64,000 nucleotides of DNA from Bugula neritina (Eukaryota; Bryozoa; Gymnolaemata; Cheilostomatida; Bugulidae): assembly GCA_964035545.1 (NCBI GenBank), contig OZ037766.1, positions 33,211,773-33,275,772 of the forward strand. The letters run 5' to 3'. This document shows positions 22,932 to 35,400 of this stretch, piece after piece (position 1 is the first letter of the stretch; every line of letters starts with the position of its first letter). The translations under genes were made by a program, and so were the position numbers. The notes under the pieces were generated by a model. The model searched no databases, had not been told where the DNA came from, and was given only the letters and a program-made list of their open reading frames with translations.

Positions 22932-24832
22932 CTAGTCAACATTCATACCACAAAAACCAAGTTTACATATATCTTTTCCCATGTATTTGTAAATGAAGTC
23001 AAAATTATTTCCACTGGAGCACCGCATCACTGCCATCTGGTATACATGCCATTTGCACATTCTGTTATAAGAAGCAAACACTTCAACGACTGATTCCACG
23101 CCTACATCTGCAGGCATCACACTATCTGTCCACATTCCAGCAGTTGTTCCACAGCTGTTTTCAGGAGGGCATCTGTTCAGCATCTTTCTCCCAGCATCTC
23201 CGCTGAATTTAAACCAAGGTCTTCCATTCCTTACCATGTCTCTTGCATCACAACGTCGACCAAGGTTCTGCCCATTATGGTCCAGCCTATCAGACCCTGT
23301 CAAGTTGAGTGCTGACTCACATTCTATTGGCTGAGTTATGTTGTCGGCAGCAGATGTTTCGTTTATTCTTGTAGTTGTAGCAGACGTATTAAATGGAATA
23401 GCTGTTGTAGTTGTAGCAGTAGTATTAAATGGAATAGCTGTTATAGTTGGGGCAGTAGTATTAAATGGAATAGTTGTTGTAGTTGTAGCAGTAGTATTAA
23501 ATGGAATAGCTGTTGTAGCTGTAGCAGACGTATTAAATGGAATAGCTGTTGTAGCTGTAGCAGACGTGTTAAATGGAATAGCTGTTGTAGTTGTAGCAGT
23601 AGTATTAAATGGAATAGTTGTTGTAGTTGTAGCAGTAGTATTAAATGGAATAGCTGTTGTAGCTGTAGCAGACGTATTAAATGGAATAGCTGTTGTAGTT
23701 GGGGCAGTAGTATTTAATGGAATAGCTGTTGTAGTTGGAGTAGTAGTGTTAAATGGAATAGCTGTTGTAGTTGTAGCAGTAGTATTAAATGGAATAGCTG
23801 TTGTAGTTGTAGCAGTAGTATTAAATGGAATAGTTGTTGTAGTTGGAGTAGTAGTATTAAATGGAATAGCTGTTGTAGTTGTAGCAGTAGTATTAAATGG
23901 AATAGCTGTTGTAGTTGGAGTAGTAGTGTTAAATGGAATAGCTGTTGTAGCTGTAGCAGACATATTGAATGTTGGGGCTGATGATTTAGCACTATTAGAT
24001 GTTGTATTAGCAGGTGCCGTTGATGTCCTATGATTTAGATTACCATTCCTACACTCTATCAACAAGTTAGTTAACCCATTGTACATAATCTTTTCCACCT
24101 CCAGTTGCGTTGCTCCTTGCTGAGAAATAATTTCTCTTTTTGACCTGAGTTCTGTCTGACCAGCACACTCTGATCTTAGCATCCTCATCAATATTCTAGA
24201 TCTTTGCTTGTAGAGAGCGAGATCAAGATGGTCTGATGATCCAGTCAAGGGGTGGTTCAGAACTGAAATAAGATTTATTTGATAATCGTTAATAAACTCA
24301 GACATTCTCTGTAAATACTCGTACAAACATTCCAACAATAAAAACCAAGTGATGAACAATTCACAAAACTACTCTGTCCCAAAATAAAGCAGTTATGGGA
24401 AATATGCATCAGTGGAAATTAACTTTTAAAATATCACAGTTAAATTTCTGAAAAAGTATTTCAAGCTAAAGGTGACAAGGTAAAGGTGACAAGGTAAAGG
24501 TGACAAGGTAAAGGTGACAAAGTAAAGGTAAGAAGGTAAAGGTTACAAGGTAAAGGTGACAAGGTAAAGATTACAAGCTAAAGGTGACAAGGTAAAGGTG
24601 ACAAGGTAAAGGTGACAAAGTAAAGGTGACAATATAAAGGTGACAAGGTAAAGGTGACAAGGTGAAGACTTGATAAATTGCAAGGAATGCTGAATAAAAC
24701 TGATTGATATTGCTTACTTTTTCCAAAGAGGTTTTGACTTTGAGTCGCTCTTGTCATGCTGACTTCTCCTTGGAGACACAGAAGTAGCATTGGCAGCAAT
24801 TTACAGACAGACATGCTGTTTGCAGAAGTCAA
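22932..24832 (-). CDS. Secreted Thr-rich mucin-like protein with C-terminal D8C (uromodulin-type) domain
   Basis: Two exons: 24832-24718 (ATG, donor GGAAAAA|GTAAGC, phase 1) and 24262-22932 (acceptor TTATTTCAG); 481 residues. The N-terminus has a signal peptide core (CKLLPMLLLCLQG). After about 85 basic residues there are about 16 copies of a 12-residue repeat (ATTTTAIPFNTT), rich in Thr for O-glycosylation with an N-T-T/S sequon in most units. The last ~125 residues hold a D8C-type cysteine domain as in uromodulin, GP2 and OIT3: CDARDMVRNGRPWFKFSGDA, then CPPENSCGTTAGMW, then paired cysteines near the end. There is no ZP domain or membrane anchor, so it should be a secreted mucus or extracellular-matrix protein. 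Function beyond that is inference. Confidence 0.85.
23380..23962 (-). repeat. Coding 36-bp minisatellite of the mucin domain
   Basis: About 16 in-frame units of 36 bp, encoding TAIPFNTTATTT with A/P and T/S variants. Purifying constraint is visible: units differ mostly at a few positions and the frame is never broken. The opposite strand is also open but encodes only a hydrophobic Val/Ala shadow. Confidence 0.95.
24470..24665 (-). repeat. 14-bp repeat in the mucin gene intron
   Basis: The unit AAGGTGACAAGGTA (plus-strand reading) occurs about 13 times with small variants. Confidence 0.9.
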
Positions 24833-25286
24833 CTAGGACAACTTGCCTTATTGCAGTGTAGATTGAAGATGCGGTACTGCGCTGTTATGCGTTGAGGGAA
24901 CTTTATCTTGGGAACCACCATGTGTTTTGGTAGTCAGATAAATTATCTAGAGATAAATATTATATTGTAAATTAGCATGTATATATTATTGTGGGCTAAT
25001 AATATTGAGTTGTATTAGCATACATATATTATTGTGGGCCAGTATTGTGTCGTATTAGCATATACATTACTATGTTATATCATATTAGTGTTGATACTGC
25101 AGTTCAACAAGTGTATATATAACAGAAAAAAATAAACAAAAGTTGTTTGAAATGATGAAATAAAGACAAGAGATAAAATCTATAATCGACAAAATTGGAT
25201 TTATATTGGGTTATAAATGACTGGAAATTTATTCACAATGCATGCCCTGATGGATCTATAGAAAATTTACAAGTTTATGTCAATCA

Positions 25287-25292
25287 TTTATT
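25287..25292 (-). other. Candidate poly(A) signal of the mosaic receptor gene
   Basis: AATAAA on the minus strand about 100 bp after the stop at 25389. Confidence 0.5.
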
Positions 25293-25388
25293 ATGCTGTG
25301 TAAATTTTGCTAATAGTGAGCTCTAGTATTTCCATGTAAAAAAAATCTTCTTAAGAAAATGTTTTGCAGAGTGGCCCCTGTTTGTGCT

Positions 25389-26440
25389 CTATTTTGTTGC
25401 AATAGATCTCCCTGGTTTGCTGTTACTGTCCGTCTTGACACGTTTAGTGGCTTTGGGAGGATGTGACATCACTTCCTTATTCACTCTGACTTTTTTCCTC
25501 AACTTCCTGTCTACACCGAGTAGTTGAGACTTTAGCTTACTCTTAGCCTGTGTTCCACGCTTCAGATTAGTCATTGTTCTGGAGGGAGCAAGTTCAGTTG
25601 GTGGGAAGAAGATGTTGGACACGCTATTCTCTTTTTCTAAGGTTTGACTTTTTAGTGGAAAGTCTGCTTGAGGAGTATAAGGTATAATAACTGAATCTGG
25701 TTGCCAAGATGAAGAGCTTGTATCTAAAATGAATAGAGACTTTCAGTTAAACAGAACCTGTCAATTAATAACATGAAACAGTATCATTACAAGCTGTAGA
25801 TACTATACTAGCAGGTTTTAAAGACTTTGGCATTACCATTGTAATCAGGGAAGGCAGTAGTCAGGTTTTGTGTGCTGTCAAACTTGACGGCAGCATTTGA
25901 TTCACTGTATCTGAACAAACTAAATGTGTCGGTCAGTTCCGTGCTAGACTGAAGTTCGATTACTCCATCATTGATATACATGACATCCTGAGAGGGAAGA
26001 AAGATACATGAGTTGAAATGATGGCATGTGAAATAAGACTATCATAGTGGAAATTGCTGTTGCCATGGTAACCGTATACTTGCTGATCATTATTAGTAAT
26101 ATTATTCTAGTCATATACTAATTGGTATTAAACTGCATTGTAGGTTTAATACAAACTGATTAGTCTGAGTTATAAATTAATACAAACTGATTAGTCTGAG
26201 TTATAAATTAATACAAACTGATTAGTCTGAGTTATAAATTAATACAAACCGATTAGTCTGAGTTATAAAAATATGAACTCACGAGTTCTGGATTGAGTTG
26301 ACTGAATGTTTTAGATTGGAGCGTGTCCTCCACGTTCCTGTCCCAAGTGTACTTCATAGTCAGTCCAAACACCATGATGACCACTCCAGGTACAAGGGCA
26401 AATATTGTGGGGATGTATAAGTGCTTGTCCCATATTTTAG
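25389..26440 (-). CDS. Mosaic receptor: transmembrane helix and cytoplasmic tail (last three exons)
   Basis: Exon 26440-26283 encodes the helix (LYIPTIFALVPGVVIMVFGL) followed by TMKYTWDR. Exon 25987-25837 and exon 25723-25389 encode the tail. The tail ends in a strongly basic stretch (KLRKKVRVNKE, KATKRVKTDSNSKPG) and has no recognisable catalytic domain. NAAVKFDSTQNL and the Ser-rich DTSSSSWQP segment could be phosphorylation sites, which is inference only. Confidence 0.85.
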
Positions 26441-29400
26441 CTGTAGAAAATGCAGCAACACAGCAGATTATAACATTATAAACTTGCGTGGCTGTTTGGT
26501 TTCAAATAGTCAACTACTTCATGCATTTATTTGGGAAGAAACCGTCCCCCATGATTGTGAATAAAATATGACATACATGCTATGGTGACACATATAATAT
26601 ATGTTGACACATATGATATATGGTGACACATATAATATATGTTGACACATATGATATATAGTGACACATATGATATATGTTGACACATATAATATATGTT
26701 GACACATATGATATATAGTGACACATATGATATATGTTGACACATAGGATATATAGTGACACATATGATATATAGTGACACATATGATATATGTTGACAC
26801 ATATAATATATGTTGACACATATGATATATAGTGACACATATGATATATGTTGACACATAGGATATATAGTGACACATATGATATATGGTGACACATATG
26901 ATATATGGTGACACATATGATATAGGGTGACACATATAATATATGGTGACACATATAATATATGTTGACACATATGATATATGGTGACACATATAATATA
27001 TGTTGACACATATGATATATAGTGACACATATGATATATGTTGACACATATAATATATGTTGACACATATGATATATAGTGACACATATGATATATGTTG
27101 ACACATAGGATATATAGTGACACATATGATATATGGTGACACATATGATATATGGTGACACATATGATATAGGGTGACACATATAATATATGGTGACACA
27201 TATAATATATGTTGACTCATATGATATATGGTGACACATATGATATATGGTGACACATATGATATATGGTGACACATATACCATATGGTGACACATATGA
27301 TACATGTGTCAACATGCTATAATATACATAACACAGACCTGACTGAATAGCATCTGAACAGGGCGAATCGAAATATTCGTCTGCTGTGTGAACTCTCAAC
27401 TTAACACAGAATGTTGAGAGAGCTTTAAGGTAGCCATTGCAGTATACTTCTCTCCCAACATCTTCACAGCTGAAACATGTTGTACAGTGAACGTTAACTT
27501 ACATGTAAATAGGTAGATAACTAATACAATTACACTACACATGGTACACACTAAACATGACTACTGATCGTGTCGGCGTAAACAAACACCTGCTGTTGCC
27601 AATCTGGTATCTCCATCTCGCCACTTTACTCTGGCCAATCAGGCCGGGCTGCTCTGATGTCAGTCCACATTCTCTCAAGTTGGAGAGGTTGCACGCATTC
27701 ATGGGAGCGTAACAACCCCAGAGGCCACGGGGGTTTGTTGTCTGAACCTGTAAACAGAGATGATCTGTAGCGGTAAAGAACTGAGTAACACCTGAGCTCC
27801 ATACAGAAATGTGAACAATGAAGGCATATATTAGACAGTTTTTATTAGTTTTTTGACGTCTAGAGCTGTTCTATGACAGGTTAATTGGTCAACACAGGTC
27901 ATGTGACAGCTAACATAAACTTCACTCTGCAAATATTAGTGTTAAGTATATTATTTCAAGTACTGCTAGTGGATAGTAAATTGTCAATAATTGATTAGAA
28001 TGAGAAGGCAACTTCTGAAGCATTGCTGTCAGTAAAAACATTCTAGCCGCATGTTTTATACTTGATTTAGGCCTCTATTGCATGCCAACAACTTTATATC
28101 ATTAGAAAACTAGATTTATTCATAATCCACCAAGGGTAAAAACGTGCATCAAATTAAGTTTACTATACGGAGAGGAGACCATCCTATATCACTATGCGCT
28201 TGTACTTTTCCATATTACTCGTATATCTAAAGTGTATTACATCTATTGTGTATAAAACACTTGGCTAAATAAAATTTACGAGTTTCAAGCTTGGCCTTTA
28301 CACATACATACTAGTTTTAGTAGAAAATCTATAGCTATACCTAACTAATCACAAACTGAGATAGTTTAAACTTGAATATACATTAAGTAACCTGGTAACT
28401 ACTGTATATAATACACGCTCGCCTGTAGATATTACACGCTCACCTGTTGATATTACACACTCACCTGTTGATACGTAGGCAGGCTTCTCAAAACCTTTCT
28501 ATTGTACTGAGCTACAGGTAGGTAGGGAATTATCTCGCAAACTACAAGAGTAAAGTTCCTCACAGCTCCTTTCTGGTCTGTGAAAGGAAACGCTAGTACC
28601 ACATCCACCGATCTACAGTAGAAATGTTAGTCTTTATAGTAACCCTCGTACCTAGTACCTATAGTACCTAGCTATGTGCCTTTAGTCAGTGAATAACATG
28701 ACTCAGTGTATCTATTTCCTGTTTTATACGTTGAGTGGAATATTTGGATGATGTTTATTTAGCAATCTCAGATTTACTGATTGTTTATGAATAGAAATAA
28801 ATTTGTAATGAATTCCTGGAAGCTCTAAACTAGTTTTATATTTCTGAAAAAGAATTCTGTAAGACTTGAGATATTAAACTGACTGTCTTCTCCTCCTGTC
28901 ATCCTTAAGCATCACTTGAGGTTTAGTGTCCTGGAGTGATGCACCAACTAACAAGGCAGCTTCCCCTGTCAATATCTCAATGTCCAGCACTTCTGACTCC
29001 ACAAACCAGTAGGTAAATAACCCAGACTCTAAATTTGCATTCACTTTTACCTGTTGAACATAAACAGCAGCTACATTTACCTGTTTGGGGTAAACAAGTA
29101 ATAATTTGTAAAGGTTGAAAAAAACTTCTCTTATTTGTGATTATTTTTTGCCACCATGCAGGTTAAAGCGTATGATTTTTTTCTGGAAGTTGAAGTTTTG
29201 TTCAGCATCACATGTTCATCGTACAACCATGGAGGATAAACACAGACTACAGGTTATAAAGTGAAAAAGCTTACCGTAACATTGTTATATCTGTATCCAT
29301 ACTCCAGTATGACGGCCATTACAGTACGTCTGGTGAGAGTCCCTTGCAGCTCTTTTCTAACTTCTATTGTTTCTCCGTAAACATTGTGACCTAAACACAT

Positions 29401-32400
29401 CATGAAACTTATCAACATTTGTCATAGGACTACTTTGGGGCTCGCGAGACTATGTTGGGGCTCATGAGCTGAAACTCAACCTTATAGTCAATGACTCATT
29501 GTAACCCATAACAACTCATAACTCACAGGTGAAACTTAATTATTGTTGAAAAGTTATAAAAGATTAAATGTGTTTTGTAAAGCAGAGTTTAAACCTCTTT
29601 TAATAAAATGTACCAAGCATAAGATGGCTCTAAATATTAGTGGTTTATTTAGTTTAGGCAAATGAACCTGACTGAAAATTCCTATAATAAAATATATCAT
29701 AGAATGGAGAAATGTCATAACTTGGAAAGTGTACAGTAGTTACTATATATAGACAGTAGACAGTAGACACATACCGTGGAAAGTAAAAGTGTAAGTCATA
29801 TCCACATTGGTGAATTGCTCCGTCTGTATAAACGAAATAGTAATTGTGTTATCTACAGAACCTTCCAGTATCAGATCATACTAAAACAAACATCTCCAAT
29901 AATTAAGTCAAAAGTACACAGGATAGCATGTAGAAATAATTGAGCGTTGAGTAAATATTGAAAAACCACCTTTATTTTATAATATTGCCTATACAAGAGC
30001 GCTATAAAAAGCAAAATAACTATGTAACAATTTTAAAGGTTTTAAAAGTTTTAAAAAACATTTACCATCTGTGCTATAAACAACTATAATATGCCTGTTA
30101 CAAACATTCACTGCCAAGATGTTTTGAACAAATTCTTTGCACTTGAAATTTGAAAAAAATGACTAGTGATGACTAGGGTTGACTGAAGTTGACTAAAGTT
30201 GACTAAAGTTGACTAAAGTTGACTAAAGTTGACTGGAGTTGACTAAAGCTGACTGAAGTTGACTAAAGTTGACTGGAGTTGACTAGGGTAAACTGAAGAT
30301 GAATATAATTGAGAGAGTGAGTACTAATTCGTAACGTCACACTTACATAAGGATGTTGAGAGTTGACACAATCTAAAGGAGAACCGTCCCAGATACCTTC
30401 TGGGGTGCATGTCAGTTCTTTACTCGTCTCTGAGATAGACCCAACTCTTACATAACCTGCTTTACATGTAAACTTCACCTAGAAAATTCATCAACACAAT
30501 TTTATTACCATGTTTATCTTTCCATCATGCACACAACAGTTTGTACATCTCTATGCAATAGAACATGTGCTACACAAAGCTTTACACCACATGGTGTAGC
30601 TTCCATCTGATGCGTGGTGTCTTGTTAATTAGACATAGGCCTATAGTAATAAAGCAGCTGTTTCTCAGTTTCTCATTAAATGTCTGTAAAATGCTGAAAA
30701 CTAACTTTGGCTCCCAACTCTATTCTTAAGATTTCCCTATCAGAATTTTTTCCGAAGCCCGGATCTTTGCAAGTGACACCTAAAAGTGGTTTAAAATTGA
30801 AAATTTTTTTAATCAAAACTATACACACTGTAGGAAAAGTAAGCAAATATAGTATAGAGTAGGCATAGTATAGTATATTGTAGTATATAGTAACTATAGT
30901 ATAGTGTGAGTATCTAGTATAGACTCAGCTCCAAGCTCTCTGACTCACCCACACAAACTGCAGGTGTTCCATCCCACGTCAAGTCAGCTTTACATCTGAT
31001 GACCTTGACCTCAGACTGAGTCATGCTGTCCCAAGTTCCAGGTGGACACAAATACTCAATGCTGTCTCCGGGTACAGGGTGCTTCACTTTGCTTACTATT
31101 GCATTGATCTCTTTCCCTGGCTCTTCACATCTCAATGCTGATGAGTCAATATAACTACTTGTAGAGGATAAGTGTACAGACGTGATTCAAAGAGCACACA
31201 ACTCATTATCAACAACCCTGCAGGTCAGACTGATAATAGCTCGAGTAGTTATTTTAAAATAGGTTGACTCATTAGTAGTACCTATCCCTGTCTCTTACCA
31301 TATATTTGCACATTAGCAGCAGAGTTTACTACTCTGTAACTATACATTTTAAAGATTCCAACTTCTAGAGACTGAAGAATAAAGTAAACCTTTGTCTCAC
31401 CCTCGCAAGGCCGGTAGTCATAATGCCAGAGAGCGCCCTCTATGCATGTCGCTGGTTGATGAATAGAACTGACAACTCCATTTATTCCATAACCTTTGAC
31501 ACAAGTAAGGTTTAGGGTTGCCCCCCTTTGAGCTGGAATTCCATCTAGAATATGCACGTTTGGTCCTAAATTTGGCTCCTTGTCGCAGATTCTTGCTAAC
31601 AAATAAAGTTGACTTTATTGAAATAAGACTTTCTTATTGTATATCACCTAAGATTATTATCTACAATAAAAGTTGAATAATATTCTGGTTACTAAACGTA
31701 TTACAACTTTCAAGTAGCACACAACCCTCACAAAAAACGAGATCCTGCTGATTTACAATTGTTTCTTGCATTAGAGTTGAGAAATAATCAGATATACATT
31801 ACTACTAATAATCCTAATTTGTCTCAAAAAAGCTGTAAAAAAGCATGAAGCAGAATCTAAAGTCTAGCGTATTAGCATGTGTAAGCACAACTACAGCCTA
31901 ACGTATTAGCATGTGTAAGCACAACTATACAGTCTCATGTATTTGCACAAGTAGGTACAACATCTTTGCGAATTTTTAAAAGAAGTTTAGAAAGAATCAA
32001 TTTCTCTGACTCACGGAGGCACGCAGGGGCTGTGTCGGTAAAAGCTCCAGTTTCCAGACAGAATATTTTGAAGTTGGAGAAACCATTGTACTGATAATCA
32101 ACATGACAGGCGTACTCCAGTATGTCTGTATAGTATACTGTGTGACTGTCTCGTTCTTTGAAGTTTAGACCAATGGTGTGATTTGTAAGAGTGGCGTGGG
32201 GTATCTTTAGAGCGTGGCCACATGTGACCGCTATAGCAAAATACAATAATATGCTGATTACATATGTATATAAATTATATTACTAATTAAAGGATAACAT
32301 GAGAAGTAATTTAAAGATAAACTTGTCTTTAACATTTATTTAAAACTCACGTACACAATATGTTGTAAAATTAGACCAAGTTCCATTTTCCTGGCAGTAA

Positions 32401-35400
32401 AGTCGTTGACGCTGTGCACCCAGCCCATAAAACTCATAGCCGATGTTGGTACAGAAAACGTCTACATGAGAGCCGAACAAGTGTGGAGTCTGCGAGTCGT
32501 TCCTGGTGATTTCAGTGTCTACTGTGGGATCCGTAGGAGGGAGGAGGGAGTCTGGGCACACGACAGCTGAAAATATACACACATGCACATGTACTATATA
32601 TGTATATATACACATATACTATATATGTATACATCTATATACTTATGTTTCTATAACACTAGCTGAATATTTTATATAGTTATTTACCTGAACAGTTTAG
32701 AGGCTCTTTGCTCCATGTTTGATCAGAAAGACAAAAACTTTTCAAGGAAGTTGTTTCTCCTGTGTAGCCAAACTGACACTCATATAGAGTGTATGCACCC
32801 ACCCAGTTTCCTTCTATCTTTAAGTTCACATTTTCACCTTGACCTTTAAACATACATGGATATCATTGCAACCAGTTGAAAACACAAGGCAGAGGAATAA
32901 ACGAATCATAATTATGTTCTTTTGAAATTTCAAATACTGTTTACAGTCAGATGAATAGATTCAAATATGCAGAGTTTAGTTAACAACTTGCAGCTACTAC
33001 ATGCAAATGGCAAGCTGTGTTTGATAGGAGTTCAGATAAATCGAAACTAATGTGTTACAGTCATAACCTGACACTACAGTCATAACCTGACACTACAGTC
33101 ATAACCTGATACTACAGTCATAACCTGATACTACAGTCATAACCTGATACTACAGTCATTACCTGGATTAGGGCAGCAGGTTTGAATATCATCAGCACTC
33201 CCTGCACAACTCACACAGTTGCCAATTTGCTGCCGACAGCGTCTCTGTCTTTTTCTCACAAGAGACAGCGAACAGGTCGACCACTCTCCCCAGCTCTCCC
33301 ACCCGTCTTTATAGAGCAAAGTGAAATGATTTTGAGATATTGAAAGTTATTATAATATTCTAATAACATGATGCTTTGATCTTGAACAAAGTAAATTCAA
33401 CTTTAGACCAGCACTATATTATATATTTTTACCTTGAACTATAACTAGGCATAAAATACCCAAACATTCTTGTATTTAAAGGCTGTGAACTGACAGTCAG
33501 AAATGATCCAAATGCAGATATTTACTACCCAGTTACCTATATAATCTTGCATTATTTTATTAAGGATGTCACTTTATCAGATTGTTCTAAATGATGAGTC
33601 AAACTCAAAGTCACATGGAGTTTCGTTTACTAACGTTTTAGCAATGCACATTCTAAACTGATATAATTATACCTTACCCAAGACTTTGTGAATATTGGAT
33701 TCACAGAGAAAAGGAGCCACCAATTCAGTTTCATCACATGCATAGAAACTCTGGTTGGTGAGGGAGCAATTGAAACACAACGTCTTGGTCTCCAGCGTAG
33801 CGACAGTCTCTAGAGACACATTGATTCTACTGCATTGATGGGAAATACACACAGGCACTGTAAACTCTCAAACTCAACAATGGCGATAGGATTTAGTTCA
33901 TGGTTCTGTGATTTGAATGAGCATGCTGATGACAATAAATACATACTGTTGCTAGAGATCCACACACACGGGGCCTTCAACAAGCCAGCCTCCCTGAGTA
34001 CACTAGAGCACAGGTCCTCAGTCTCAACACTTTTCACAGTCGCCAAATAACCCCCTGAACTCTCACACACCTGCTTAGCCTCAGAGTGCTGCAACCACAG
34101 CGGGACAGCGCCGTAACAGAGAGCAGACTCCGGGGAATACAGCCAGCTTGTTGATAGATTTGCAGGCTAAAGCAGATGGGGATAGAAATAAAGTGTTAAG
34201 TGAAACTGCTACATACAGAAGAATATAATGTAGATAGAAGTATATTATCTAAAGCATACGTATTATTAATACAATGTAGGTGAAGAGGTATTTACTAACG
34301 GAGAGACAGAGCTCTGATAGATTGCGTGTGGACTTCCATTTTGAATCTTCACATATAAGAGAGTCAGACACCTGCTCTTCCAGACTCTTCTGACAGGAGA
34401 ACATTATGATATCATTCTGTAGATACACTTCTGATTGGTTAGTTCGACTGTCTCCTATGACATGAGCGAACTTTGGTAGATTCTTTGGGAGTCCACATGA
34501 AGCAGCTGCAGGAAAAGAATTTCATATATAAGCATATATTATAAGCAAATATAAGCATATATAAGCATATATAAACATATATAAGCATGGGTAACCAACT
34601 GAAAGGAGTATCATAAGTATTTTATTGCCAATATAAGTAATTCACTTAGGAGTAAATACATGTAGCAATAGTAACCCTTTAATCTATAGAAAGTTTGATC
34701 TAAGTTCAGATACAGTTTATAAGGCAGGGAATTATCTTATTTTCCATATAAAGCAGCTTTGCTACATCTCTCCAAGTCTACACTGGCTTAGTACTATTTG
34801 CTACATCTCTCCAAGTCTACACTGGCTTAGTACTATTTGCTACATCTCTCCAAGTCTACACTGGCTTAGTATTGTTTGAAATAACAATATTTTATATTTA
34901 TAATTAGTATAATTGACTACCAGTGTTTAGCAGACATGGTTCTAGAAAAATCTTCCCCTCACTGCAGTTTCTTCTGGTCATCTCTCCCAGACTTGAGGAA
35001 TAATTTGGCAGACACGGTAATACCACCTTCTCTACAACACAGTATCTTCTCTACAACACACTACCTTCTCTACAACACAGCACCTTCTCTACAACACAGT
35101 ATTGTATCTGTAGTATATCTACTAGAACACTGAAGAGCACCGTACCACTGTTAAGATATAGAGCTCTCACCTCCTTCATTCAGGGATTCCTTGAGGCTTG
35201 ATAAGTTCACATATCTGAATGTTTCTGCTCCTATAGTGCAGTCCGTGTTCTCTGCTAGGTGACTGAAGTCTGCAACAAAACATTCCTAATTAGTAACAAA
35301 ACTTGGAAGAATGGAAATAAAGATGCTTTGCTTGAGAAACCAAATCTCATCAAAGTTAATATGAAAAGATCGTAGAACACTTTAAAAAGCCAGGACAACA

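Noticed and set aside
23338-24033. 231-codon plus-strand hydrophobic Val/Ala frame
   Set aside because: Antisense shadow of the mucin repeat; the minus strand has signal peptide, splice sites and a D8C domain.
26519-27305. Three ~240-codon minus-strand frames
   Set aside because: Product of the 19-bp satellite between the FN3-like and TM exons.
33848-33890. A 29-nt intron in the second lectin domain of the mosaic receptor
   Set aside because: A strong GTATGT donor at 33946 with the acceptor at 33858 gives a normal 89-nt intron and a better frame.
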